The position numbers and the translations under genes were made by a program. 6,704 nucleotides of DNA from an uncultured Eubacteriales bacterium (GTDB taxonomy: Bacteria; Bacillota; Clostridia; Oscillospirales; Oscillospiraceae), in assembly GCA_900555795.1 (NCBI GenBank), contig USMP01000075.1:1-6704 (forward strand), written 5' to 3'. A model generated the notes under the pieces. The model was given only the letters and a program-made list of their open reading frames with translations. It was not told where the DNA came from and ran no database searches. Below are positions 1 to 5,601 of this stretch, one piece after another. Position 1 is the first letter of the stretch, and every line of letters begins with the position of its first letter.

Positions 1-22
1 CCTTACAAAAGCTGCGGCCCAT
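1..22 (-). CDS. 5' end of a leftward gene of unknown function (partial)
   Basis: Only the first seven codons are inside the window (M-G-R-S-F-C-K). The call rests on an ATG at 22-20 preceded on the minus strand by a perfect GGGAGG (complement 30-35) at 7 nt spacing, and on a plausible promoter upstream. The gene is divergent from the XRE regulator at 249. Genes divergent from a regulator are often its target, but that is inference from arrangement. Nothing can be said about the product from seven residues. Confidence is moderate because the reading frame cannot be followed beyond the edge. Confidence 0.5.
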
Positions 23-49
23 ACAATAGCCTCCCTATTCAATTTGCAT

Positions 50-72
50 ATATACTGTCAGTCTCAGTATAT
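50..72. repeat. 8-bp perfect inverted repeat in the divergent control region
   Basis: ATATACTG (50-57) and CAGTATAT (65-72) are exact reverse complements with a 7-bp spacer, so arm centres are 15 bp apart. The right arm covers the -10 of the leftward promoter. The same octamer recurs once at 162-169 over the -10 of the XRE promoter. Part of the resemblance may simply be that each octamer contains a -10-like TATACT. Confidence 0.5.
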
Positions 73-94
73 GATAGTTGTGGAATCTATGCAA
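66..94 (-). promoter_or_regulatory. candidate sigma-A promoter for the leftward gene
   Basis: Read on the minus strand, TTGCAT (complement 89-94) and TATACT (complement 66-71) are 17 bp apart. The -10 matches the consensus at 5 of 6 positions; the -35 is weak. Both boxes lie inside inverted repeats: the -10 overlaps the right arm of the 50-72 repeat, and the -35 lies in the right arm of the 42-96 repeat. Occupation of either repeat by a protein would be expected to affect this promoter. Confidence 0.45.
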
Positions 95-139
95 ATCGAT
101 GTGCGTCCTCCTCCGGTGGACATTTTCCCAAGTAGTTGA

Positions 140-168
140 TTGACAGTGGAAAATTTCTGGGATATACT
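140..168 (+). promoter_or_regulatory. sigma-A promoter of the XRE regulator gene
   Basis: A perfect -35 TTGACA (140-145) and a 5-of-6 -10 TATACT (163-168) are separated by the optimal 17 bp. Transcription would start near 175, giving a leader of about 74 nt before the ATG at 249. The -10 lies within a third copy of the octamer ATATACTG (162-169) found in the upstream inverted repeat. A 9-base direct repeat, AGTTGATTG, overlaps the -35 (134-142) and recurs in the leader (218-226). Confidence 0.75.
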
Positions 169-179
169 GGCTATAGTTA

Positions 180-213
180 CCTTTCCCGTCAGGCTTCCCT
201 GGCGGTGGAAAGG
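180..213 (+). promoter_or_regulatory. strong hairpin at the 5' end of the XRE mRNA leader
   Basis: Bases 180-193 pair with 198-204 and 207-213: CCTTTCC-CGTCAGG against CCTGGCG and GGAAAGG. This gives 14 pairs including one G-U, a 4-nt CTTC loop and a 2-nt bulge (205-206). It begins about 5 nt after the predicted transcription start. It is followed by A residues rather than T, so it is not an intrinsic terminator. It could stabilise the 5' end of the mRNA or regulate translation. A competing pairing of 181-188 with the ribosome-binding region 236-242 is also possible. Confidence 0.55.
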
Positions 214-236
214 AAAAAGTTGATTGCTGGGAAACC

Positions 237-242
237 GGGAGG
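237..242 (+). promoter_or_regulatory. ribosome binding site of the XRE regulator
   Basis: GGGAGG lies 6 nt before the ATG at 249. It favours that start over the in-frame ATG at 255, which would be 12 nt away. Confidence 0.8.
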
Positions 243-248
243 TGTGCC

Positions 249-950
249 ATGGGGATGGAGATCAGCAGACGTGTGGGCCAGCAGATCCGCCACTACCGGC
301 AGGCCAGCGGCCTGACCTTGGAGCAGCTGGCCCGGCTGATCCATAAGGGCAAGTCCACCCTGTCCAAGTATGAAAACGGGGAGATATCCCTGGACGTAGA
401 AACGCTGGGAGAACTGGCGGAGGCCCTGCATGTGTCGGTGAACCATCTGCTGCGTCAGGAGGGTTCAGCGAGGCCGGAGCCGGAGCCCGGGGCCTTCTCC
501 CACCGGGAGTACCTGTATTTCTTCGACGGGCGTGTAAAGCGAATTTCCCGCAGTGTGCTGGAGCACTACCATACGGACCGGGAGGACCGGATGGGGGCGG
601 TACTGTTTTATGATCTGACCACCCTTCAGGACCCAGGCCGGTGCCGCAGCCTGTACACAGGCCATATGACCCGCTATACGTTTATCTATAATTACGCCTT
701 TCAGTGCCAGCGCAGCCCGGCGGAGCAGGTGTTTCTCTACTGCATCGACCGATTGGAGCAGGACCGGAGCCGATTTGGCGTTCTGTCTGGCCTCAGCTTC
801 CGCACCATGACCCCCGTCTCCCTGAAGGTGCTGGTATCGCCGGATCCGCTGACCGAGGACGAGACTCTCCGCCAACGGCTGATGCTCAGTCGGGAGGATC
901 TGCGCCTGACCCGGCAGTACAACATGCTGACTCTGGACAACATGTCTTAA
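249..950 (+). CDS. XRE-family helix-turn-helix transcriptional regulator with an unrecognised C-terminal domain
   Basis: This is a probable cytoplasmic DNA-binding regulator of 233 residues. Residues about 8-68 form a Cro/CI-type helix-turn-helix domain: an IRHYRQASGLTLEQLA stretch, then a recognition helix around KSTLSKYENGE (35-45), then LGELAEALHVSVNHLL. A short proline/glutamate linker (about 76-81) joins it to a mixed domain of about 150 residues (85-233) rich in aromatic residues. I do not recognise that domain; it may sense a ligand or mediate oligomerisation. No membrane segment is visible. The start is fixed by GGGAGG. The gene is divergent from the gene at the left edge and is preceded by a good sigma-A promoter and inverted repeats, which suggests control of itself and of the divergent gene (inference). 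It converges on the leftward block. The regulator class is certain; the target is unknown. Confidence 0.88.
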   Translation: MGMEISRRVGQQIRHYRQASGLTLEQLARLIHKGKSTLSKYENGEISLDVETLGELAEALHVSVNHLLRQEGSARPEPEPGAFSHREYLYFFDGRVKRISRSVLEHYHTDREDRMGAVLFYDLTTLQDPGRCRSLYTGHMTRYTFIYNYAFQCQRSPAEQVFLYCIDRLEQDRSRFGVLSGLSFRTMTPVSLKVLVSPDPLTEDETLRQRLMLSREDLRLTRQYNMLTLDNMS

Positions 951-978
951 ACTACTGCCCACGTGAAAGCAAACGCAC

Positions 979-1022
979 AAAAAGCCGCTCTGCCGGATGC
1001 CACAGATATTCGGCAGGGCGGC
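979..1022 (-). terminator. hairpin followed by T5 on the minus strand
   Basis: GCCGCTCTGCCG (984-995) faces CGGCAGGGCGGC (1011-1022): 12 pairs, one of them a wobble. On the minus strand the stem is followed by TTTTTG (complement 979-983), a good intrinsic terminator for leftward transcription. On the plus strand it is followed by TTCTCT, so it may also weakly terminate the XRE transcript, whose stop is 33 nt before the stem. Confidence 0.7.
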
Positions 1023-1068
1023 TTCTCTCCCTCCCCGCAGATCGTGGGGCGGGATGGCGCCGCGTTAA

Positions 1069-1092
1069 GCCGCAGGAGCGGATTTTTGCGGC
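1069..1092. repeat. 6-bp inverted repeat between the two terminators
   Basis: GCCGCA (1069-1074) and TGCGGC (1087-1092) are perfect reverse complements with a 12-nt loop. It sits in the convergent intergenic stretch between the hairpins at 979-1022 and 1113-1153. It is short and has no following T tract, so its role is unclear. Apart from these hairpins, 951-1178 appears to contain no gene. Confidence 0.35.
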
Positions 1093-1112
1093 GGGCAATA
1101 GGTGCAACAAAC

Positions 1113-1153
1113 AAAAAGGTATGTTGCGGAAAACTCCGCAACATACCTTTTTT
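1113..1153. terminator. bidirectional intrinsic terminator, perfect 18-bp palindrome
   Basis: AAAAAGGTATGTTGCGGA (1113-1130), the loop AAAC, and the exact reverse complement (1135-1152) are followed by T through 1153. The core stem is 13 bp, flanked by A5 on the left and T6 on the right. It can therefore terminate leftward transcripts from the zinc-ribbon gene (stop at 1179, 26 nt away) and rightward transcripts from the XRE gene. Confidence 0.93.
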
Positions 1154-1178
1154 ACAGATGGACCTTTTTGTCGGCTGC

Positions 1179-1457
1179 TTAGCCCTGCTCGCGCATCTTG
1201 GCGAAGCAATCGCTGCAGTAGACGGGGCGATCGCTCTTGGGCTCGAAGGGCACACGGGCCTCGCCACCGCAGGAAGCGCAGACAGCGGTGAAGTACTCGC
1301 GGGGACCACGGGCGGCGTTCTTGCGAGCGTCGCGGCAGGCCTTGCAGCGCTGGGGCTCGTTCTGGAAGCCGCGCTCCGCGTAGAACTCCTGCTCACCGGC
1401 GGTGAACACGAACTCGTTGCCGCACTCTTTGCAAACTAAAGTCTTGTCTTCGTACAT
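1179..1457 (-). CDS. small double zinc-ribbon protein
   Basis: The 92-residue protein has two zinc-binding halves. Residues 1-45 contain CKEC near the start and CKAC near residue 38, with the sequence between them (EFVFTAGEQEFYAERGF) matching the 'probable zinc-ribbon' family I know as zf-trcl. Residues 59-83 contain CASC and CSDC separated by exactly 17 residues, the CxxC-x17-CxxC pattern. All eight cysteines are present, so each half can bind one zinc ion. The molecular function of these families is not established; nucleic-acid or ribosome binding is only a guess. The start is supported by GAGAGGG 8 nt upstream. The gene lies 42 nt after sigH, so it may share its transcript or use an unseen promoter in the AT-rich gap. 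Codon use is strikingly biased: all Arg codons are CGC/CGT, all Gly are GGC/GGT and all Cys are TGC, unlike its neighbours. This suggests high expression. Confidence 0.88.
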   Translation of the reverse strand: MYEDKTLVCKECGNEFVFTAGEQEFYAERGFQNEPQRCKACRDARKNAARGPREYFTAVCASCGGEARVPFEPKSDRPVYCSDCFAKMREQG

Positions 1458-1499
1458 GCTGTTAACCCTCTCTTTGATATAGAAAAAAATATATTGCGT

Positions 1500-2138
1500 T
1501 CAGCCACTGCTGAGATCGCCGGAAGTAAGGTGCCGTGCCACTTTGCGCCGAATGCGCTGCACGGCGTTGTCCACGGACTTGGGGGGCTTGCCCACCGTCT
1601 TGGCAATTTCCCTGCATGAAAGACCGTCTAAATAGTACCCCAAAATCTTTGCCTCGAACTCGGACAACTGCTTGCGCAAACCCCGCAGGGTATCTTGCGC
1701 GCCCTCACGACCGATGATCAAATCCTCGGGATTCGTTTGGGAAACCAGAGCCGCGCCATATAGGGAGGTAGGACTGTCAGAGAAGGGTATTTCCAGAGGA
1801 ACCGACTGGTTCAGCGGTGTGTGCTTGTCTCGGGCTGCGGAGCGGACCGCGGAATACAGGCGGTTGCGGATGCAGATTTCTGCAAAGGTGTGGAAGCTGG
1901 CCTGCTTGGCCGCATCGTACTCCCGAACACCATAGATCAAGCCGATCATACCCTCCTGAATTAAATCATCCCGTTCGCCGCCCGCAAGAAAATAGGGGCG
2001 CGCCAACTGGCGAACCAGCCTGGTATAGCGGGAAACCAAGGCCTCCTCGGCCTGCCGGTCCCCTCCCCTTGCCAAGGCGCACAGCGCCTCGTCGGACTGC
2101 TGGTCATATGGGGTATGGTGGGCGTGTTTGATTAACAT
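1500..2138 (-). CDS. sigH: RNA polymerase sporulation sigma factor SigH (Spo0H)
   Basis: This is a sigma-70-family factor of 212 residues, close to the usual SigH length. Region 2 is clear: ARPYFLAGGERDDLIQEGMIGL (about 46-67), then the -10-recognition and melting segment FHTFAEICIRNRLYSAVRSAARDKHTPLN (about 81-109). Region 4 is at the C-terminus: LSEFEAKILGYYLDGLSCREIA followed by KPPKSVDNAVQRIRRKV, the -35-recognition helix-turn-helix. The KHTPLN block and the 'KSVDNA.QR..RK' helix are characteristic of SigH rather than other minor sigma factors. In Bacillus and Clostridia SigH directs early sporulation and transition-state genes. The ATG at 2138 is the only upstream in-frame start that keeps the conserved SDEALCALARGGD segment, yet it has no good Shine-Dalgarno and lies 4 nt after a TATAAT box. 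The gene follows glmM by 65 nt. Confidence 0.93.
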   Translation of the reverse strand: MLIKHAHHTPYDQQSDEALCALARGGDRQAEEALVSRYTRLVRQLARPYFLAGGERDDLIQEGMIGLIYGVREYDAAKQASFHTFAEICIRNRLYSAVRSAARDKHTPLNQSVPLEIPFSDSPTSLYGAALVSQTNPEDLIIGREGAQDTLRGLRKQLSEFEAKILGYYLDGLSCREIAKTVGKPPKSVDNAVQRIRRKVARHLTSGDLSSG

Positions 2139-2142
2139 GCTT

Positions 2143-2172
2143 ATTATACCTATTTCTGTGTGGTCTTGTCAA
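2143..2172 (-). promoter_or_regulatory. near-consensus sigma-A promoter immediately before sigH
   Basis: On the minus strand a perfect TTGACA (complement 2167-2172) and a perfect TATAAT (complement 2143-2148) are 18 bp apart. Only AAGC separates the -10 from the ATG. Normal -10 to +1 spacing would put the transcription start within the start codon, at about 2136-2138, so an mRNA from this promoter would be leaderless or start just inside the annotated ORF. The only Shine-Dalgarno-like sequence is AGG, part of the spacer. Confidence 0.7.
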
Positions 2173-2203
2173 GTAAATATTAAAATTTTTGGGTGAGATC
2201 CCA

Positions 2204-3556
2204 TCAGATTTTTAGCGTTTTCACCAAACCAGCCAGGCGATTTGCACAAGAATCCGCCTGTTCCGCAGTTTTTGCCTCTACCATGACACGGATCAGCGGC
2301 TCCGTACCGGAGGGACGGACCAGGATCCGGCCATCTCCGCCCAGGGCCTTCTCCTCCCGGTCCACCGCCTCCGCCAGCACCGGCGAAGCCATGACAGCCT
2401 CCTTCAGGCCCGGCACGTTTTCCAGCTTCACGTTGATCAGGGTCTGGGGATACTGGGGGCAGATGGATACCAGATCAGAGGCCTTCCGGCCGCTGCGGCG
2501 CAGTATCTGCAAAAACTGCAGGGCCGTCAGCTGACCGTCACCTGTGGTGGCAAAGTCGGTGAAGATGGTGTGACCTGACTGCTCCCCGCCGATGCGGTAG
2601 CCCTGCTCCAGCATTTTCTCCAACACGTTTCGGTCCCCCACGCTGGTACACACCAGATGGATACCGTGCTGTTTGCAGAACTCATGCAGTCCCAGGTTGC
2701 TCATGACGGTACCAACAATAGCGCCGCCCGTAAGCCGCCCTGCCTCCCGCATGGAGAGTCCGCATACCGCCATGGTCTTGTCCCCGTCAATTACGCCGCC
2801 CCGCTCATCCACCATAAGGCAGCGGTCCGCGTCTCCGTCAAAGGCAACCCCCAGATCGTAATGGCCTGCCGTGACCATGGCGGCCAGACTGTCCAGATGG
2901 GTGGAGCCGCACTGGTCGTTGATATTGACGCCGCTGGGCTTGCGGTGGATGAAATCCGCCTCAACGGCAAAATTGGCAAAGAGGTCCGGAGCGGTGGCGG
3001 CGGCGGCACCGTTGGCGCAGTCCACCAGGATGCGCATGCCCCCCAGGTCGTCCTCCACAGTGCCGGCCAGATGATGGATGTACTCCTGCTTGAGCACCTT
3101 CATCCCGTGGATGCGCTTGCCGATGTCCGCCCCCTTGCAGATGGGGAGCGCATCGCCCAGAATTTTGGCCTCCACCCGCTCCTCCAGAGCATCGGAGAGT
3201 TTGTAGCCCTGGCTGTTGAACACCTTGATGCCGTTATGCGCAAAGGGGTTGTGGCTGGCGGAAATGACGGCTCCCGCGTCCGCCCCCACCTTTACCGTCA
3301 GGTAAGCTACAGCGGGGGTTGGGATGGTGCCCAGGGGCATCACATCGCCGCCCACGGATGTAATACCGGCGATCATGGCCCCCTCCAGCATATCGGAGGA
3401 GATCCGGGTATCCATGCCGATGGTGATCAGGGGCTTACTCCCCTTTTCCTCCCACAGCACCGCCGCCACCGCCTGACCTACCCGATAGGCCAGTTCCGCC
3501 GTAAGGTTTTCCCCTACAATGCCCCGGATGCCGTCCGTGCCAAATAGTTTGCCCAT
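2204..3556 (-). CDS. glmM: phosphoglucosamine mutase GlmM
   Basis: GlmM interconverts glucosamine-6-phosphate and glucosamine-1-phosphate, the step leading to UDP-N-acetylglucosamine for peptidoglycan; it is cytoplasmic. The protein is 450 residues, full length for the family, and begins with the typical GKLFGTDGIRG. The active-site serine is in ISASHNP (Ser101). The magnesium-binding loop DGDADR lies at 240-245. The sugar-specificity loop GGEQSGH is at 323-329. The C-terminal phosphate-binding loop RPSGTEP is at 414-420. All key residues are intact. The start has AAAGGAG 7 nt upstream, and this site overlaps the stop codon of the preceding ATPase gene, so translation is probably coupled. The gene is the likely last member of the ruv-containing unit; no convincing terminator follows it before the sigH promoter. 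Confidence 0.97.
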   Translation of the reverse strand: MGKLFGTDGIRGIVGENLTAELAYRVGQAVAAVLWEEKGSKPLITIGMDTRISSDMLEGAMIAGITSVGGDVMPLGTIPTPAVAYLTVKVGADAGAVISASHNPFAHNGIKVFNSQGYKLSDALEERVEAKILGDALPICKGADIGKRIHGMKVLKQEYIHHLAGTVEDDLGGMRILVDCANGAAAATAPDLFANFAVEADFIHRKPSGVNINDQCGSTHLDSLAAMVTAGHYDLGVAFDGDADRCLMVDERGGVIDGDKTMAVCGLSMREAGRLTGGAIVGTVMSNLGLHEFCKQHGIHLVCTSVGDRNVLEKMLEQGYRIGGEQSGHTIFTDFATTGDGQLTALQFLQILRRSGRKASDLVSICPQYPQTLINVKLENVPGLKEAVMASPVLAEAVDREEKALGGDGRILVRPSGTEPLIRVMVEAKTAEQADSCANRLAGLVKTLKI

Positions 3557-3563
3557 ACAATTG

Positions 3564-3570
3564 CTCCTTT
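3564..3570 (-). promoter_or_regulatory. glmM ribosome binding site overlapping the upstream stop codon
   Basis: AAAGGAG lies 7 nt before the glmM ATG. Its first two bases are the last two of the TAA stop of the ATPase gene, which suggests that ribosomes finishing the ATPase reading frame help start glmM. Confidence 0.75.
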
Positions 3571-4342
3571 ATGATTGTTGTTCGTCCAGCAGGTACCGCA
3601 GCATCCGCTCTGGATTTTCCAGAAACCGCCGGGTCAGCTGGTAGTGCTCCGTCTCCTGGTACGCTACCGGACGGATGCCCTCCTGGGAGAGGAGGTAGAT
3701 CCTAGCGTCCGGATAGGCCATAAGGATGGGAGAGTGGGTTGCGATAATCAGCTGGGAGTCCGACTCCGTGAGGCGGTGGATCTCCCCAAGAAGTGTCAGC
3801 AGGCGGCTGGGGGACAGCGCCGCCTCCGGCTCGTCCAGAAGGTATAGCCCCTCTCCGCCGAAGCGGTGCTGCACCAGTGCGAGAAAGCTTTCCCCATGGG
3901 ACTGGCGGTGAAGGGAGCGGCCCCCATAGCTGTCGATGAGCCGGGGACTAAAGGAAGGTTCATCGTCCAGACGGTCTATGTAGCTGGCGACATTGTAAAA
4001 ACTCTCCGCGCGGAGGAAAAAACCGTCGCGGGGGTAGCGGCGCCTGGCAGGAGTCAGATAATCCCCCAGCTGGGAGTGGGTGGAGCAGGTGGAAAAGCGG
4101 AAGTTCCGGGTGCCGCCCTCGGCGTTGAATCCGCAGGCCACGGCGATGGCCTCCAGAAGGGTGGATTTTCCGCTTCCGTTCTCCCCTACCAGAAATGTGA
4201 CGGGCCGGTCAAAGAGGAGGGGATGGCCCTCCATCAGATAACGCACCGGCGCCAGATCCCGGAAGTAGGCCTCCTCCGGAAGTTCCCGCCGCAGCACCAC
4301 CGCCGCCAGATAGTTTCGGCTCTCACCGCTGTTTTTCCCCAT
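3569..4342 (-). CDS. small ABC/AAA-type ATPase of unknown role, in the ruv operon
   Basis: This is a soluble ATP-binding protein of 257 residues with a complete ABC-type nucleotide site. It has Walker A GENGSGKST (53-61), a signature-like SHGES (148-152), Walker B GLYLLDEPEAALSP (165-178, with D170 and E171), and the switch histidine in IATHSPIL (H203). There are no membrane segments and no long coiled coil, so it is neither a transporter subunit nor an SMC/RecN arm protein. It resembles the stand-alone predicted ATPases grouped as COG3910 (recalled, not searched). The physiological role of these is not known. The ATG at 4342 shares one base with the ruvB stop (TGATG), which I prefer to the GTG one codon upstream. 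Tight coupling to ruvB and glmM suggests co-expression, and a link to DNA processing is only inference. Confidence 0.85.
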   Translation of the reverse strand: MGKNSGESRNYLAAVVLRRELPEEAYFRDLAPVRYLMEGHPLLFDRPVTFLVGENGSGKSTLLEAIAVACGFNAEGGTRNFRFSTCSTHSQLGDYLTPARRRYPRDGFFLRAESFYNVASYIDRLDDEPSFSPRLIDSYGGRSLHRQSHGESFLALVQHRFGGEGLYLLDEPEAALSPSRLLTLLGEIHRLTESDSQLIIATHSPILMAYPDARIYLLSQEGIRPVAYQETEHYQLTRRFLENPERMLRYLLDEQQS

Positions 4343-5400
4343 CACAGCGTCAGCTGCTCCATATCGCCGCCGCTGACCGCCCGCAGGCCCAGGTGCTCGT
4401 AGGCCTTGGCGGTCACACAGCGGCCCCGGGGGGTCCGGGTCAGGAAGCCCAGCTGCATGAGATAGGGCTCATACACATCCTCCAGCGTTACAGACTCCTC
4501 ATTGATGGTAGCGGCCAGGGTCTCCAGCCCCACCGGGCCCCCGCCATAGTATTCAATGATAGCCCGCAGCATCCTCCGGTCGATGTTGTCCAGGCCCAGG
4601 TGATCCACCTCCAGGGCGGTAAGGGCCTTGTCTGCCAGAGCCCTGGTGATGACCCCATCCCCCATGACCTGTGCAAAGTCCCGTACCCGACGGAGCATCC
4701 GGTTGGCGATCCGGGGCGTGCCCCGGCTGCGGCGGGCAATCTCCATGGCACCCTCGGGCTCAATGGGGGCGTCCAGGATCCCGGCGGAGCGGGTGACGAT
4801 CAGAGCCAGTTCCTCCGGGGTATAGAGTTCCAGACGCAGGGTCACACCGAACCGGTCCCGGAGGGGCGCAGAGAGCTGTCCCGCCCGGGTGGTGGCTCCA
4901 ATGAGGGTAAACTTTGGAAGATCCAGGCGGATGGAGTTGGCGGAGGGGCCCTTGCCAATAATGATATCGATGGCGAAGTCCTCCATGGCGGGGTACAGCA
5001 CCTCCTCCACCGAGCGGTTGAGGCGGTGAATCTCGTCTACAAAGAGGATGTCATTTTCGTTCAGATTGGTCAGCAGCGCCGCCAGATCCCCCGCCTTCTC
5101 GATAGCGGGGCCGGAGGTGATGCGGACGTTGACCCCCATCTCATTGGCGATAATGCCGGAGAGGGTGGTCTTGCCCAGCCCCGGAGGGCCGTGGAGCAGC
5201 ACGTGGTCCAGAGGCTCCTGCCGCATTTTGGCGGCCTGAATAAACACCTCCAGATTGCCCTTGGCCTTCTCCTGCCCAATGTACTCCTTCAGCGTCCGGG
5301 GACGCAGGGAGTACTCCCCCTCGTCCGCCGGGGTAAAGGAGGTGGTTACAAGAGGTTCCTCCTCCACAAAGGGCTCTTTTCCGGAAAAATCAATGCTCAC
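4342..5400 (-). CDS. ruvB: Holliday junction branch-migration ATPase RuvB
   Basis: RuvB is the hexameric AAA+ motor that, bound to RuvA, drives branch migration at Holliday junctions. The 352 residues cover the whole family. The order is the N-terminal [17 protein letters not shown] block (31-47), Walker [10 protein letters not shown] (71-79), Walker B ILFVDEIH (118-125), sensor 1 LIGATTRAG (166-174), the PLRDRFG arginine-finger segment (179-185), and sensor 2 RGTPRIANR (226-234). A winged-helix DNA-binding domain ends with [11 protein letters not shown] (317-327). The start is GTG; a G-rich Shine-Dalgarno-like run (AAGGGGGG) ends 9 nt upstream. No ATG is available that keeps the frame. The gene follows the small membrane-protein gene by 30 nt, and its stop overlaps the start of the ATPase gene. 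Confidence 0.97.
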   Translation of the reverse strand: MSIDFSGKEPFVEEEPLVTTSFTPADEGEYSLRPRTLKEYIGQEKAKGNLEVFIQAAKMRQEPLDHVLLHGPPGLGKTTLSGIIANEMGVNVRITSGPAIEKAGDLAALLTNLNENDILFVDEIHRLNRSVEEVLYPAMEDFAIDIIIGKGPSANSIRLDLPKFTLIGATTRAGQLSAPLRDRFGVTLRLELYTPEELALIVTRSAGILDAPIEPEGAMEIARRSRGTPRIANRMLRRVRDFAQVMGDGVITRALADKALTALEVDHLGLDNIDRRMLRAIIEYYGGGPVGLETLAATINEESVTLEDVYEPYLMQLGFLTRTPRGRCVTAKAYEHLGLRAVSGGDMEQLTL

Positions 5401-5430
5401 AGGCCTATACCCCCCTTCCCCTGCCGCATA

Positions 5431-5595
5431 TTAGTAGCGGATAACATAGTAGAGCACATAGGCCCAGCTGAGCAGGCCGTGGAAAATGGCCCAGCCTACG
5501 GAATGCCAGTTGACATAGGAGATCACCATAGCAAGACAGGTGCCGAAGGTAATGCCGTTTTTGACTACGGTTTTGGTTTTGCCGTACTGTTCCAT
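5431..5595 (-). CDS. 54-residue two-helix membrane protein between ruvA and ruvB
   Basis: The ORF is short: M-E-Q-Y-G-K-T-K-T-V at the start, TAA at the end. After a basic, hydrophilic N-terminus (K6, K8, K12), residues about 13-28 (NGITFGTCLAMVISYV) and 33-52 (VGWAIFHGLLSWAYVLYYVI) form two hydrophobic segments separated by a short NWHS turn. It ends in R-Y. This is a likely inner-membrane helical hairpin. I do not recognise a named domain. That it is a real gene is supported by the AAGGGG Shine-Dalgarno 9 nt upstream, overlapping the ruvA stop, by a spacing of only 6 nt from ruvA, and by the coherent hydrophobic pattern rich in W and Y. The function is unknown; a role with the Ruv proteins rests on position alone. 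Confidence 0.72.
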   Translation of the reverse strand: MEQYGKTKTVVKNGITFGTCLAMVISYVNWHSVGWAIFHGLLSWAYVLYYVIRY

Positions 5596-5601
5596 TTTTC
5601 G

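Larger units (their letters stand above)
42..96. repeat. 9-bp perfect inverted repeat, possible operator pair
   Basis: ATTTGCATA at 42-50 is repeated as its exact reverse complement, TATGCAAAT, at 88-96, with 37 bp between. It flanks a second, tighter inverted repeat (50-72) and overlaps the -35 of the leftward promoter. Paired identical half-sites in a regulator/target divergent region are a typical operator arrangement. Binding by the adjacent XRE protein is inference. Confidence 0.5.

Noticed and set aside
35..250. 71-codon minus-strand frame in the divergent region
   Set aside because: It starts within the ribosome site of the XRE gene, has no Shine-Dalgarno of its own and would overlap the promoters and repeats on both sides.
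963..1439. 158-codon plus-strand frame across the convergent gap
   Set aside because: It reads straight through both terminator hairpins and antisense to the zinc-ribbon gene, and its translation is alanine/glycine/leucine rich with no motif.
1458..1499. Separate promoter for the zinc-ribbon gene
   Set aside because: The gap is AT-rich with several TATA-like hexamers on the minus strand, but none has an acceptable -35 at 16-18 bp, so I could not support one despite the expected high expression.
2184..2203. Possible terminator after glmM
   Set aside because: The only stem is TGGG/CCCA with a 6-nt loop, followed by A residues before a short T run; too weak to call.
2657..3547. 296-codon open frame on the plus strand
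   Set aside because: It lies fully antisense to glmM, whose protein matches its family end to end. The plus-strand translation has no recognisable motif and no ribosome site; long antisense frames are expected in GC-rich coding DNA.
5397..5429. 10-codon minus-strand mini-ORF whose stop overlaps the ruvB GTG
   Set aside because: Its ATG has no ribosome site and the G-rich sequence that makes up its codons is better explained as the ruvB Shine-Dalgarno region. A coupling role for ruvB is possible but unsupported.
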